DNA from: Cephalotus follicularis
Taxonomy: Eukaryota; Streptophyta; Magnoliopsida; Oxalidales; Cephalotaceae
Length of the DNA stretch: 64,000 nucleotides
Assembly (NCBI GenBank): GCA_001972305.1
Contig: BDDD01006374.1
Location: forward strand, 1 to 64,000
Reading direction: 5' to 3'
Part shown: positions 11,195 to 23,328 of the stretch, in pieces
How the letters are laid out: the number at the start of each line of letters is the position of its first letter
How positions within the stretch are numbered: the first letter of the stretch is position 1
Notes under the pieces: generated by a model
What the model was told of the DNA's origin: nothing
Databases searched by the model: none
The model's input: the letters and a program-made list of their open reading frames with translations, nothing else
Position numbers and translations under genes: made by a program

Positions 11195-11624
11195 TTTTTT
11201 AGTTTGGCTTAAATTTTCTGCAATTCTGCAGAATCCATTCGACTGCCAAGGATGGGTAATCGGCTGGATTGTTTAAGTCTAGAGCTGTCTTTCATCTATA
11301 AAATCCAGTCGGGTGTCAAGGATGGACAGTCGACTGGAATGGTAAGACAGTCGACTGTCGAGTTGCGACTTGGGACTTTTATTTATATAAAATAGTCAGC
11401 TGTTTCGGGAGACAGTCGGCTGCCTGGTGAGAGGCAGTCGACTGGTTTGTTTGTGTAGTCGGCTGTCGCGCGACTTATATAAATAGGAAAGTTTCCTTAG
11501 GGAAAAATCAAGAGAGCAAAAGGAGAGATAGTAGCCGTCAGTCGATTTTGCACTAGAGAGTGGGTCTTTCTGGGTGTAACAAGGGCTAAGGGTTTGTGAG
11601 AAACTCATTGTAATCTCATATTTA
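11195..11624 (+). repeat. Copia 3' LTR, truncated at duplication junction
   Basis: The LTR matches 3,902 onward but its first bases are altered to TTTTTTAG. It stops at CTCATATTTA (11,624), where the complete 3' LTR of copy 2 continues CATAGTGAAAG. From 11,625 the sequence is the gypsy LTR beginning TATACATTAAATGAGC. Confidence 0.88.
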
Positions 11625-14205
11625 TATACATTAAATGAGCAGTGGATGGCGTAATGCTTGGCACGACCACGTCCGAGACGGGTTCTCCCTCTACGCCCGA
11701 GCACGCACCTATTCGACCCGAGCGACGCACCCGTTAGCAGGTCACGACCAAATGGCCGAGATCCCCATCATTATGGGTCCGAGCATGGCTAGGTGTTGAA
11801 CCCCTCGTTGGTCGGCGCCGAGCTCTCCATCCATCAAGGACCTGTTAATGACCCGAGGTGCCATTGCTAGTCCTACCCGGGGTGCCATCCCTTGTGCCGA
11901 GGAGAATGCGCCAAGGAGCGTAGGAGCATACCATGGCGTTGAGCAGTGAATGCCCGAGATACCGGGGCTGCACTGTGCGCACGAGCTCCCATACCCGAGC
12001 TGCCAGGGGTGCCGAGGATCCATACCCAAGCTACTATGGTGCCGAGGAGCATAAGTGCTGAGCTCCCCTGTCCATACCAGAGCATCCATGTCTGCCAAAC
12101 CCGAGCTCACCAAGTAGGCCTCCACGCATGCGCCCAAGCTTGTCCTCTACCATGCATGCATGGAGCCCTTCTCTGCTTGGTGTCAGCGTCGAGCACGTCC
12201 TGCATGCACCTGAGCATGCTGTGCGGTGCTCCTAGGCGTTCCATGCATGCGTCCAAGCTTGCATACGCCGAGCATGCCAAGATGGTACCCAGACAAGCAT
12301 GCATATGCCGAGGATGCCAGATGCCCAGCTCTTCACTGCTCATAGTACTTATCCTGAGCATGCATCCATGCACTGAGCATGCCGAGCATGCAATGTCATA
12401 ACTGAAGCTCTGGCAGCGCCCGATCATGCAATGCATGCGAGTTCTCCACTGTCCATATGTCCGAGATGTCATGTCAGAGCTCTCCCGTGCCACACTCAAG
12501 CACACCATGCACCCGATTTCTCTTGAGCTCTCCACTGGTGTGTGCCGAACCCTCCTTTGCATGTATCCTGAGCCTCCATGGTGTGCGAGATGATAAGTGA
12601 CGAACAACATTCCTCATGTCATGCGTTGTAGCCTGCGAAATGGAAGACAATTGTACTGTGGTTCGCCTGTATGAGCGCAGTGCATGCGAGCATGTGCTCG
12701 GGTAGTGCATGGTAATGTCTCCAGGCATGCATGACCCTGTAGCATGCGCTATATGCCCGACCTTAATGCTTGGATGTATAATGCAACTGAAAAATGGATT
12801 ATGATAATGATAAGCACAGTATAATAATGATAATTACAGTAAAAATGATGCGGAGTAGGCATGCATTGTGCCTTGCATGAGAACATGCATGCATCCAAAG
12901 GGTGATGCATTGTATGCCGAGTGTAGCCTGCGCCAATAGTCTTCCCACTTGTGCCTTAAGTGATGACATGATGGCTGTGTGTAGGAAAAGTATATATTAA
13001 TTAAAAGGGGGTATAAGTGCAATGAATTATAAATGATAAAGGATAGTGTAATATAGCTTAGTGTAAAATAAGGAAGGCAGACCCTACAGTGAATGGAAAT
13101 GTAGTGTTAGTATAATGTATTGTACTGTTACTGTAATATTAATGTATTGTTAATGTAGTGTCAATGTACTGTACTGTGCCTAATCACCAATTGAGATGAG
13201 CTGACTGATCATCGATTGAGATGAGCCGTCAGATCACCGATTGAGATGAGCCGGCAAGGCTATCTTTGAGATAAGCCTACGGGATCACCGAGATAGCCCA
13301 ATGGATCACCGACCGATATGAGCCGTTGGATCACCAACTGAGATGAGCCGACTGATCACCGACCGAGATGAGCCACACTGACTGTTACTGTTACTGTTAT
13401 TGTCACTGTTACTGTTACTGTTACTGTTACCGTATAGTGTTTATGTTCCTCTCCTCCGCCTATAACGCCTAGAGCGCGTCTATTGCTCTTCCTACAGCCG
13501 AGGAACCTGAGGAACCGGTCTGCCTAAAATGTAATGATTATTCCTGTTGTGGCTCCTCTGCCTTAACGTCTAGAGTGTGTTATTGCTCCTCCTTTAGTAG
13601 GGGGATGTCGAGGAAGGATTTATTATGACGATTAATGATTGTGAATGATTGTTAATGACTGTTGAGGACTGATACAGAATGAATGACTGTTAAGGAATGA
13701 TACAGAATGGATCGTACTGTCATTGACTGCTAGTAGAGAATGAATGAAGTGTTATACTGTACTGTTATTATTGCATCTCATTGCATTGCTTATTGCCTGC
13801 TACATCTGCATCTCCATGCATGAGTGGGTGGTAGTTCCTACACGACCAATGGTTGCTAACCCATTGCATTTTAATGTAATGGGTCAAGTACAAGTGGAGC
13901 TTCACAGCAAGCTGAGGATTGAAGCCCTGAGTGAATCTCCTCCCTTTCATTGCAGTTCGACGACCCAAGAAGTATAGTGATAAATTATTGTATGACCTGC
14001 CGGCTTGTGGCAGAGCTCCATTATGAACAGCATTGTATAACTTTTGGGTTTATCCACACAAGTGATATATTTAATTGGGTATTATTCCACATGCATTATT
14101 ATATTGTTCAAAGTTTTTAATTTCCGCTGAATAATAGTAAATGAAAGATACTGTTTGTAGCGCGTCAAACCTTGGGGGTTGAACCTTGGGGTTTGAGGCG
14201 TTACA
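11625..14205 (+). repeat. Gypsy 5' LTR, left-truncated
   Basis: It is homologous to 16,828-20,095 from that copy's TATACATTAAATGAGC (about 17,414) onward, so roughly the first 590 bp are missing. It ends GAGGCGTTACA. It has a single copy of the 158-bp 3' unit, and at 12,400-12,700 one copy of the segment that is doubled in LTR copy A. Confidence 0.88.
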
Positions 14206-14209
14206 GTCT

Positions 14210-14221
14210 TGGTATCAGAGC
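14210..14221 (+). other. Gypsy primer-binding site
   Basis: TGGTATCAGAGC is an exact match to the initiator methionine tRNA 3' end complement, four bases after the LTR end. It fixes the LTR boundary and the plus orientation. Confidence 0.9.
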
Positions 14222-15909
14222 CGCGGTTCTCCTATTCTGGATACTCCAGTAAGGAGTCCTTGACTTATAAAGTTGATTGCATGCGGGTAAGATAATGGAT
14301 ATTAACCCTTTTAAGTTATACAAAAAGGAAATTGGACGATCGTCGAAATAGAACTGCACGAGGAGGAAGAACAGAGACGTCGAATAGACGTACTTGAACT
14401 CTAAGAGATGCAAAAAGAACTGAATGTTGCCCAAGAGGCTGAAGAGATAGTAAGGTTTCTAACGTATGAAATGGATAAGTGATTGATAGAATGAACCGTA
14501 ATGGACAAGTGACAGACTGAATGAACGAATGATTGATTGGATGGACCTAAAAGCATAAGTGTTTGATTGAATGAATGATAATTTATTGATTGATTTATTG
14601 GTTTAGTGGACCCTAAGCTAGAACCCTCGGGGATTAGCCAATGAGTAATTGGGTGAATGATTGATTTCATAATGGATTGACTAAATGAAGGATTGAATGT
14701 ATGACTACATAATGAATGATTTAATATAGGACTGAGTGAATGATTGAATGATTGATTGGACGACTAAGTGAACGAATGACTGATTAAAAGGGGATACGGT
14801 TAACTACTTGTACATATACTGGTATGGGACAGTATATATATATATAGTGAACCACTAGACGTTAACTATTTATATATATGTTGGTATGGGATGACATATA
14901 TATACCTAGTCAGCTTCTAGACTCCCAGTAGAATGTTAAGTGGACATGAATGGTATCGAATTGAAACTGAGAAAGACTGAGAATGAACGGATTGAGCAGT
15001 CACGGATCATACAGTTCTGATTAAAGGGTAATTGACTGTACTGCTGTGGAATGATTATTGCATGAGTGGCTATCTGCACGTTGTGCGTATGAGGATTGAG
15101 AAAGAAAGGTGTGACCTTCAATGTGTCAGAATAATCTTTATTCCACTTTGATGGAACCTTGAAATGTTAATCGATTCAAGGGTTCCTACTATGTAGACTT
15201 ATGGACTGATAAGACAAGGTTATGATACTTACCTAGCACACATTACTGACAACTGTGAGATGGTTAATGTAAAAAGGGAAAGGACTTTCAGAGTCTTGAA
15301 ATGTTCTAACTCTCATAAAGTTCTCTTCGCCATCTATAAACTGCAACACGAAGCAGATCTTTGGTGGAAAAATGACTGAAACTGCATAGAATTGGACCAA
15401 AAGAGAAGCTGAGTCTCTTAACTTAGCTCAAGATAGGGTCAAGTTTGGCCCCACTCATGGTTGAAACTGAGACCCGAAAGGCCAAAAGTCGCTTATTGGC
15501 CTCAGATTTGACATCAGACTGTGCAACGGAAGCGTGTCGGTGACGACAATGGGAATGAACTGATAACGGACCAACACTGTCTGAGACTAGTAAGCGGGTT
15601 TACTATATTATATTGATGAAATGGTAATGGAATTGTCGTAAAACGTAGGGTTATGGGCTGAATGGCCTTGGATATGGAACAAATGATTGAGGAATGTACC
15701 GTTATAGAACATATTGTTAAGGACTGTACCGTTACTGAATCGTATAGAACCGATATATTATGTCTAGATGGTGTGCGTGGTTAACTATTTATATATGCTA
15801 GTATGGGACGGTATATATATATCTAGCTAACCTCTAGATGGTTAACTGTCTATATATGCCAGTATGGGACAATATATGTATTTAGTTAGCCTCTAGACTG
15901 TCACCAGAA
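14222..15909 (+). pseudogene. Internal region with gag relic, mostly non-coding
   Basis: There is no continuous ORF. An Arg/Gly-rich stretch (RTARGGRTETSNRRT) near 14,350 recalls the basic start of chromovirus gag. Near 15,310-15,370 a fragment reads KVLFAIYKLQHEADLWWKND, matching the conserved gag block around the double Trp. Positions 14,460-14,790 are degenerate TGAATGAT-type repeats. Two copies of a unit around GTTAACTATTTATATATG with GTATGGGA lie at 14,808-14,925, and related units lie at 15,775-15,900. The rest holds nothing I can assign. The lineage call (gypsy, chromovirus-like) rests only on these fragments and the primer site. Confidence 0.55.
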
Positions 15910-16694
15910 TAGGGATGGTAATTTTTCGGGACTATTAGGGTATCTGACTCGTCCCGACCCTAATAGGATTTGGGATGGGTTTGGGATTTAAAAAAAATAC
16001 CCGTTAGGGTTTGGGATGGGATTGAGATTTGACCATAGGATACCCGCTACCCGAACCCATTTATTTGTTATAATCATACTCTAATATGTTTTTCTAACTT
16101 CTGTAGGTGAAGTGCAAAAAGAAAGTTACATGAGGTATGTAATTGGAAATTGTTGTTTATTGTGTTGGACTTGTTTATGGTATTAGTGTTAAATTTGATC
16201 TTTTGTATTTGATGTATATTTGTCACTTGGTATACTTGAATTGTTTAGAGTATTAGTATATTGAACTATGATTTGATTTTTGTTGTTGATTAGCATTGTG
16301 ATGTTGAATAGGATGTTAAATTTGATGATGATTGAGTGGGATGCTAAATTTGCTGTTAATGAATAGTGTAATGTTGAATTATTATTAGGTTTATAGTGAT
16401 AGATGATATTAGAGACTTATTTATTTATTTTTCTTCTTTTTTTTTCAATCAACTCTCTTTAAATTTCGGGTTTGGGGTCGGGTTTCGGGTCAGGTTTCGG
16501 GTATCCTACCCTATTAAATGATAATCGGGTGGGACGGGTAATTAACGGGTATAGCGGGTTTGGGACGGGACGGGTTTGGAAAATTATTATAAAATTTAAA
16601 CGGGTTTGGGACGGGTTTCGGGATTGGGATACATAAACGGGTTCGGGAATGGGATGAGCAATTCTGGCGGGTACCCGACCCGTTGCCACTCCTA
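15910..16694. mobile_element. Non-autonomous hAT transposon (MITE), 785 bp
   Basis: The ends are TAGGGATGGTAAT and, on the other strand, TAGGAGTGGCAAC. These are imperfect terminal inverted repeats of the plant hAT type. The element is flanked by perfect 8-bp target duplications CACCAGAA at 15,902-15,909 and 16,695-16,702, the size diagnostic for hAT. The subterminal parts are rich in CGGGTTTGGGACGGGT and CCCGTTAGGG motifs. The interior is AT-rich with no transposase. Confidence 0.92.
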
Positions 16695-16814
16695 CACCAG
16701 AAGGATAAATGTGTAATGATAATGTTATGGTAATGTTAGTGTATTGACAATGATATGGAAACGGTATCTTTCCTCGCCAGATCGGAGTCTAGAATCTCAG
16801 GACGAGATTCCCCT

Positions 16815-16827
16815 AAGGGGGGAGGAT
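16815..16827 (+). other. Polypurine tract of gypsy element
   Basis: AAGGGGGGAGGAT lies directly before the TGTAATACCC start of the 3' LTR. Confidence 0.85.
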
Positions 16828-19800
16828 TGTAATACCCGAAATTTTATAATATAAAAATAGCTGTTGGACTGGACAGAATTGGATTAATGGAAATTGGGCT
16901 TTAAATGTGTTATTGGTATTGGGCCTATTGTTATGAATATAATTAAAAGAAAAAAAAGTAGAGATATTGGGCCTTAATTGGATAAATGGTGTTGATATTG
17001 ATTGGGCTCGGAGATATTTATTAAAGGCCCGAATTAGTGTTGAAAGTGGTAGAAATGTGTAGCAAATGCTAGAACCTTCCTTGAATTGGCTATAAAAAGG
17101 AAGGGAGAGAGTGGAGTGGGGCTGTTGACAAATTGGGAGAGAAAGAGACACCAGGAAGCTACCAGTAAAGGAATAAGGAAGAGGAATCGGAGGAGACAAT
17201 GAGCAATTAAGGGAAGTGTGCTGAGCGAAGGACAGTGCAGTAACCTCGTCAATCCAGGTAGGATCTACCTCATACTCAGTACTTCCATTTGTATGTAAAT
17301 TGTTATGATTGGAATTAGGCTAAGCATGGGAATGATAAATGAGTGTTAGCCCTCTGGAATGAGTATGGGAATTATATATGTATTAAATTTTATATATATA
17401 TATATATATACCTGTATACATTAAATGAGCAGTGGATGGCGTAATGCTTGGCACGACCACGCCCGAGACGGGTTCTCCCTCTACGCCCGAGCACGCACCT
17501 ATTCGACCCGAGCGATGCACCTGTTAGCAGGTCAAGACCAAATGGCCGAGCTCCCCATCATTATGGGTCCGAGCATGGCTAGGTGTTGAACCCCTCGTTG
17601 GCCGGCGCCGAGCTCTCCATCCATCTAGGCCCCTGTTAATGACCCGAGGTGCCATTGCTAGTCCTACCCGGGGTGCCACCCCTTGTGCCGAGGAGAATGA
17701 GCCGAGGAGCGTAGGAGCATACCATGGTGTCGAGCAGTGAACGCCCGAGATGTCGAGGCTGCATTGTGCGCATGAGCTCCCATACCCGAGCTGCCAGGGG
17801 TGCCGAGGATCCATACCCAAGCTACTATGGTGCCGAGGAGCATAAGTGCCGAGCTCCCCTGGCCATACCCGAGCATCCATGTCTGCCAATCCCGAGCTCA
17901 CCAAGCAGGCCTCCACGCATATGCCCAAGCTTGTCCTCTGCCATGCATGCACGGAGCCCTCCTCTGCTTGGTGTCAGCGTCGAGCACGTCCTTCATGCAC
18001 CTAAGCATGCTGAGTGGTACTCCCAGGTGTTACATGCATGCATCCAAGCTTGCATAAGCCAAGCATGCCAAGATGGGACCCAGGCAAGCATGCATATGCC
18101 GAGGATGCTAGATGCCCAGCTCTTCACTGCTCACAGTACGCATCCTGAGCATGGCAAGCATGCTACGTCATAGCTGAAGCTCTAGCAGCGCCCGAGCATG
18201 CAATGCATGCGAGTTCTCCACTGTCCATGCATCCGAGATGCCATGCCGGAGCTCTCCCCTGCCGCACTCAAGCACACCATGCACCTGATTTCTCTTGAGG
18301 TCTCCACTGGTGCGTGCCGAACCCTCCTCTGCATGTATCCTGAGCGTGCATGGCATGCGAGACGGTAAGTGACGAACAGCGTTCCTCATGTCATGCGTTG
18401 TAGCCTACGAAATGGAAGACAGCTGTACTGTGGTTCGCCTGTATGAGCGCAGTGCATGCGAGCATGTGCTCGGGTAGTGCATGGTAATGTCTCCGGCATG
18501 CATGGCCCTGTTGCATGCGCTATGTGCCCGACCTTAATGCCTGGATGTATAATGCAACTAAAAAATGGATTATGATAATGATAAGCACAGTATAATAATG
18601 ATAATTGCAGTAAAAATGATGCGGAGTAGGCATGCACTGTGCCTTGCATGAGAACATGCATGCATCCAAAGGGTGATGCATTGTATGCCGAGTGTAGCCT
18701 GCGCCAACAGTCTTACCACTTGTGCATTAGGTGATGACATGATGGTTGTGTGCAGGAAAAATATATATTAATTAAAAAAGGGGTATAAGTACAATGAATT
18801 GTAAATGATAAAGGGAAGTGTAATATAGCGTAGTGTAAAATAAGGAAGGCAGACCCTACAGTGAATGGAAATGTAGAGTTAGTATAATGTATTGTAATGT
18901 TACTGTAATATTAATGTATTGTTAATGTAGTGTCAATGTACTGTACTGTGCCTGATCACCAATTGAGATGAGTTGACTGATCACTGATTGAGATGAGCCG
19001 TCGGATCACCAATTGAGATGAGTCGGCAAGGCTATCTTTGAGATGAGCCTACGGGATCACCGAGATATCCCAATGGATCACCGACCGAGATGAGCCATCG
19101 GATCACCAACTGAGATGAGCCGACTGATCACCGACCGAAATGAGCCACACTGACTGTTACTGTTACTGTTACCTTATAGTGTTTATGTTCCTCTCCTCCG
19201 CCTATAACGCCTAGAGCGCGTCTATTGCTCTTCCTACAGCCGAGGAACCAGTCTGCCTAAAATGTAACGATTATTCCTGTCCCGGCTCCTCTGCCTTAAC
19301 GTCTGGAGTGCGTTATTGCTCCTCCTTTAGTAGGGGGATGCCGAGGAAGGATTTATTATGACGATTAATGATTGTGAATGATTGTTAATGACTGTTGAGG
19401 ACTGATATGGAATGAATGACTGTTAAGAAATGATACGGAATGGATCGTACTGTCATTGATTGCTAGTAGCGAATGAATGAAGTGTTATTCTATACTGTTA
19501 TTATTGCATCTCATTGCATTGCATATTGCCTACTACATCTGCATCTCCATGCATGAGTGGGTTGTAGTTCCTACACGACCAATGGTCGCTGACCCATTGC
19601 ATTTTAATGTAATGGGTCAGGTACATGTGGAGCTTCACAGTAAGCTGAGGATTGAAGCCCCGGGTGAGTCTCATCCCTTTCATTGAAGTTCGAAGACCAA
19701 AGAAGTATAGTGATAAATTATTGTATGACCTGACGGCTTGTGACAGAGCTCCATTGAATTTTAACGTAATGGGTCAAGTACAAGTGGAGCTTCGCAGCAA

Positions 19801-20095
19801 GATGAGGATTGAAGCCCCGGGTGAGTCTCCTCCCTTTCATTGCAGTTCGATGACCCAAGAAGTATAGTGATAAGTTATTGTATGACCTGACAGCTTGTGG
19901 CAGAGCCCCATTATGAACAGTATTGTATAACTTTGGGGTTTATCCACACAAGTGATATATTTAATTGGGTATTATTCTGCATGCATTATTATATTGTTCA
20001 AAGTTTTTAATTTCCGCTGAATAATAGTAAATAAATGATACTGTTCATAGTGCGTCAAACCTTTGAGGTTGACCCTTGGGGTTTGGGGCGTCACA
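16828..20095 (+). repeat. Gypsy 3' LTR, complete (3,268 bp)
   Basis: It starts TGTAATACCCGAAATTTTA and ends GGGGCGTCACA, so the ends are near-perfect inverted TGTAA/TTACA. It carries a TA microsatellite at about 17,380-17,412, CATGC-rich DNA, the 25-bp array and two 158-bp units. This is the only full-length copy in the window and defines what the other two copies lack. Confidence 0.92.
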
Positions 20096-20485
20096 TCTTA
20101 GATGCAAAGTTCTTATGAGTCCCACATTGCCATCATACCACTGTTTTCTCAACAATACAAAGAGAAGAAACTAGACTTTGTGTTGTCATTGACTAGAGTG
20201 ATTTTGATGAATTTTCTCTTGTCCCAGTACCTATTAATGAGGTCAATAAGGATGATAATTTGAAAGAGGGTGTTGATAATCAAAGCACAATTGATAATAA
20301 AGATAGTTGTTAATAGAGACACAACTGGACTAGCCCATGTGCCGGTTCACAGGTCAACTCGTAATTCAAAGCCTTCAACTCGACTTTGGGATTTTTTTCA
20401 CCTACCATGCTACTCAGCATCCCATTCATGCTTGTGATTGTTATGATAATGTTTCTCCCAAGTTCTTGAGTTTTCTATTTGTTAT
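20096..20485 (+). pseudogene. Old copia polyprotein remnant, left part (unit 2)
   Basis: It is homologous to 3,512-3,901. It reads a copia integrase-RT spacer in fragments, with HRSTRNSKPSTRLWDFF and YDNVSPKFLSFLFVIV, and ends at GTTAT (20,481-20,485). The same frame resumes after the younger element at 28,382, so both pieces belong to one older element split by the insertion. Confidence 0.7.
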
Positions 20486-21091
20486 TGTTGAGTTTGGCTT
20501 AAATTTTCTGTAATTCTGTAGATCTAGTCGACTGCTAAGGATGGGTAGTCGGCTAGATTGTTGAAGTTTGGAGCTGTATTTTATCTGCATAATCCAGTCG
20601 ACTGTCAAGGATGGACAGTTGACTGGAATGGTAGGATAGTCGACTGGTGTCTGATGACAGTCGACTGTCGAGTTGCGACTTGGGACTTTTATTTATATAA
20701 AACAGTCAGCTGTTTCGGGAGACAGTCGGTTGCCTGGTGGGAGGTAGTCGACTGGTTTGTCTGTGCAGTCGGCTGCCGCGCGACTCATATAAATAGGAAA
20801 GTTTCCTTAGGGAAAAAGTAAGAGAGCAAAAGGTGATATAGCAGCCGTCAGCCGGTTTTGTACTAGAGAGTGGGTCTTTCTGGGTGTAACAAGAGCTAAG
20901 GGTTTGTGAGAAACTCATTGTAATCTCATATTTACATAGTGAAAGAACCATATCACCTATGCCCGTGGACGTAGATCACATTGATAGAACCACGTAAATC
21001 TTGTGTCGATTTATCTTTACTGTCTTGTTGGTGTGTGCTTGATTAAACTTTGTTATAGGTTGTTAGAATTACCGAGGCTAGTTTTACAACA
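20486..21091 (+). repeat. Copia 5' LTR, unit 2
   Basis: The ends are TGTTG...CAACA. It is about 20 bp longer than the unit 1 copy because of a segment near 20,710. It holds the same CAGTCGACTG palindrome series. Confidence 0.92.
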
Positions 21092-21129
21092 AGTGGTGTC
21101 AGAGACAGGTTCTTGCTTCAGAATTCATG

Positions 21130-21985
21130 ATGTCAGCAACCAAGTTCGATATTGTGAAGTTTGATGGAACATGCGATTTCAGTATGTGGCGTGTGAAGAT
21201 GTAGGCACTACTGATATAACAAGAAGTTTGGGGGCCAATAGATGGTGAAGAAGGTTTACCTGAGAATATGTCTCAGGTGGAGAAGAAGAGGATCCTAAAT
21301 AGGGCACACACATCTATTCAGCTGTGTCTGAAGGATGACGTTCTCCGTGAATTTGTGGATGAGACTACGGCGATTGGGTTATGGAATAAACTGGAGAGTC
21401 GCTACATGACCAAGTCACTCACAAACAGGTTGTATCTCAAACAACGCATGTATACTCTGCGAATGAAGGAAGGTATGTCCGTAAAATAGCATATTGACAA
21501 TTTTAATAAGGTGATTCATTATTTGAAGAATACAAATATTAAAATTGATGATGAAGATCAAGCCTTGATCTTACTGTGTTCGTTGCCATCCTCATATGAT
21601 CACTTTGTGGATACTATGTTATATGGTAGAGACTCCATTGATGTAATGATGTTAAGGATGCATTGTAGTCTAGGGAGTTGAAGAAAAAAGTGTCAGAAAA
21701 TATGTGAGAGAATCAGACAGACGGTTAGGTAGCTAGAGGCAGGAACAGGGAGAGAGGGTCAGGTAAAATGGGTAAGTCACGATCTAAATCGAGAGCTAAG
21801 AATTCACGATGCCTTATTTGTAATGAAACTGGGCATTGAAATGTTGATTGTCCGAAATACAAGGGAAGGGGAATAGCTAAAGGGAATAAAATCGAAGCTA
21901 ATGCAGGAGTTGTGCATGAAAGTTCGGATGAACCTGATTCAAGTTTAGTTATGTATGTTAGCGTAAATAACACTAGTAGTTGGAT
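21130..21985 (+). pseudogene. Copia gag, degenerate (unit 2)
   Basis: It starts at the same MSATKFD position as copy 1. This copy has its own early stops, TAG and TAA, where copy 1 reads Gln (M-Q-ALL and LI-Q-QEVW), so they are CAG-to-TAG and CAA-to-TAA changes. The TAG after codon 119 of copy 1 and the TGA inside the CCHC knuckle are shared with copy 1, so those two stops predate the duplication. Confidence 0.85.
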
Positions 21986-23294
21986 TCTTTATTCAGAATG
22001 TTGTTTTCACATGACACCTAACAGGGGTTGGTTCACCACCTATGAAGTCAATGAGGGGAAAGTTTTGTTTGGGGACAACAATGCATTGAAGGTTGTCGGA
22101 TGTGGGAAAGTTCAGATCAAAATGTTTGACGGTGTGATTAGAACTTTGGAAGCTTGGCATGTTCCGAGGCTAAAGAAAAACCTGATTTCCTTGGGGGTTC
22201 TAGATTCTCATGGTCGCAAGTTTACCGGGGAGAATGGGATAATCAAAGTACTTAGGGGTGCTCTGGTTATTATGAAGGGAAAGAAGATCGATGGCCTATA
22301 TTAGCTGCAGGGGAATACCGTGCTAGGTAATGCAGCAGTTGCTTCTTCATCAGGGGATAAAGATACAGATACTACTCGACTTTGGCATATGCGTCTGGGG
22401 CATATGAGTGAGAGAGGGTTGCAAATTCTATCCAAGAAGGGTTTGCTAGCTGGAGTGAAGTCAGGGAAACTTGAGTTCTGTGAGCATTGTGTGTATGGAA
22501 AATAGTGTAGGGTGAAATTCAGTACTGCCATTCACAAGACCAAGGGTATTTTGGATTATATTCATTATGATCTTTGGGGTCCCTCGTCACATGTGTCACT
22601 TGGAGGAAGCCAATATTTAATGACCTTGATTGATTACTACTCTACAAAGGTCTGGACATATTTATTGAAGAGCAAAGATGAGGCGTTTGTCAAGTTCAAG
22701 CAGTGAAAAACCATGGTAGAGAAGAAAACGGGAAGCGTGGTCAAAACTCTATGGACTGACAATGGTTTGGAGTACTGCTCGGAGGAATTTGACAAGTTCT
22801 GCAAGGATGAAGGTATAGTGAGACACCACACTGTAAAAAAAACACCACAACAAAATGGAGTTGTAGAACGAATGAACAGAACGTTATTAGAAAGAGCACG
22901 CTGCATGCTTTCTAATGCTGGACTCTCTAAGATGTATTGGGCTGAGGCAATTCATACAGCAGCTTACCTGGTAAATAGGTCTCCATCAACAGCCATTGAG
23001 TTACAGACTCCACAGGAGGTATGGTCAGGTATCGCGGGTGATTATTCTGGGTTGAAAGTATTTGGTTGCCCTGCATATACTCACGTGAATGATGGTAAAC
23101 TTGAGCCGAGGGCAAAGAAGTGCATATTTCTAGGGTATGCGGATGGGGTGAAAGGGTATCGGTTGTGGTGGATTGAAAATCCCAAGTCGCCAAAATTTCT
23201 TATTAGCAGAGATGTGACATTTGATGAGTTTGCCATGGTCAACCAGAAGGAGAAGTTTGAGAATGGTGAGAAAGACCTTGGTGTAGAGAAATAG
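21912..23294 (+). pseudogene. Copia protease and integrase, degenerate (unit 2)
   Basis: The protease active-site region reads SWILYSECCFHMT where the family has Asp-Ser-Gly, so both Asp (now Tyr) and Gly (now Glu) are lost. The GAG-pre-integrase block (HMRLGHMSERGL...CEHCVYGK) and the integrase core (LWTDNGLEY, TPQQNGVVERMNRT) follow. Three stops between the blocks fall at family Trp or Gln codons and are shared with copy 1. The last 193-codon stretch (22,713-23,294) is continuously open, from the central integrase through KVFGCPAY and the C-terminal KCIFLGYADGVKGYRLW segment. Protease inactivity alone would stop processing. Confidence 0.88.
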
Positions 23295-23328
23295 GTGGAG
23301 TTTAATCTAGAAGCTCCGGGAAGGGAAG

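Larger units (their letters stand above)
3902..11624 (+). mobile_element. Ty1/copia element, unit 1 copy (3' LTR truncated)
   Basis: The element runs 5' LTR (3,902-4,488), primer-binding site, gag, protease, integrase, RT and RNase H, in copia order. A polypurine tract (about 11,182-11,194) and a 3' LTR follow. The 3' LTR is cut at 11,624, where it joins the gypsy LTR, so the right target duplication is missing here. The left duplication GTTAT is at 3,897-3,901. Pol is split by a solo LTR at 7,304-9,940. Stops and a frameshift throughout make it non-autonomous. Confidence 0.9.
11625..20095 (+). mobile_element. Gypsy-type non-autonomous LTR element (unit 2)
   Basis: The element has two long LTRs (11,625-14,205, truncated at its left; and 16,828-20,095, complete), a methionine-tRNA primer-binding site, a roughly 2.6-kb internal region and a polypurine tract. 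The internal region has no usable pol and only a gag relic, so it behaves like a large retrotransposon derivative that would depend on proteins supplied by another element. A hAT MITE has inserted inside it. The flank after the 3' LTR is TCTTA. The matching left flank has been lost at the duplication junction. Confidence 0.85.

Noticed and set aside
14206-14225. tRNA-like sequence TGGTATCAGAGC
   Set aside because: It is the primer-binding site complementary to a tRNA end, not a tRNA gene; no cloverleaf surrounds it.
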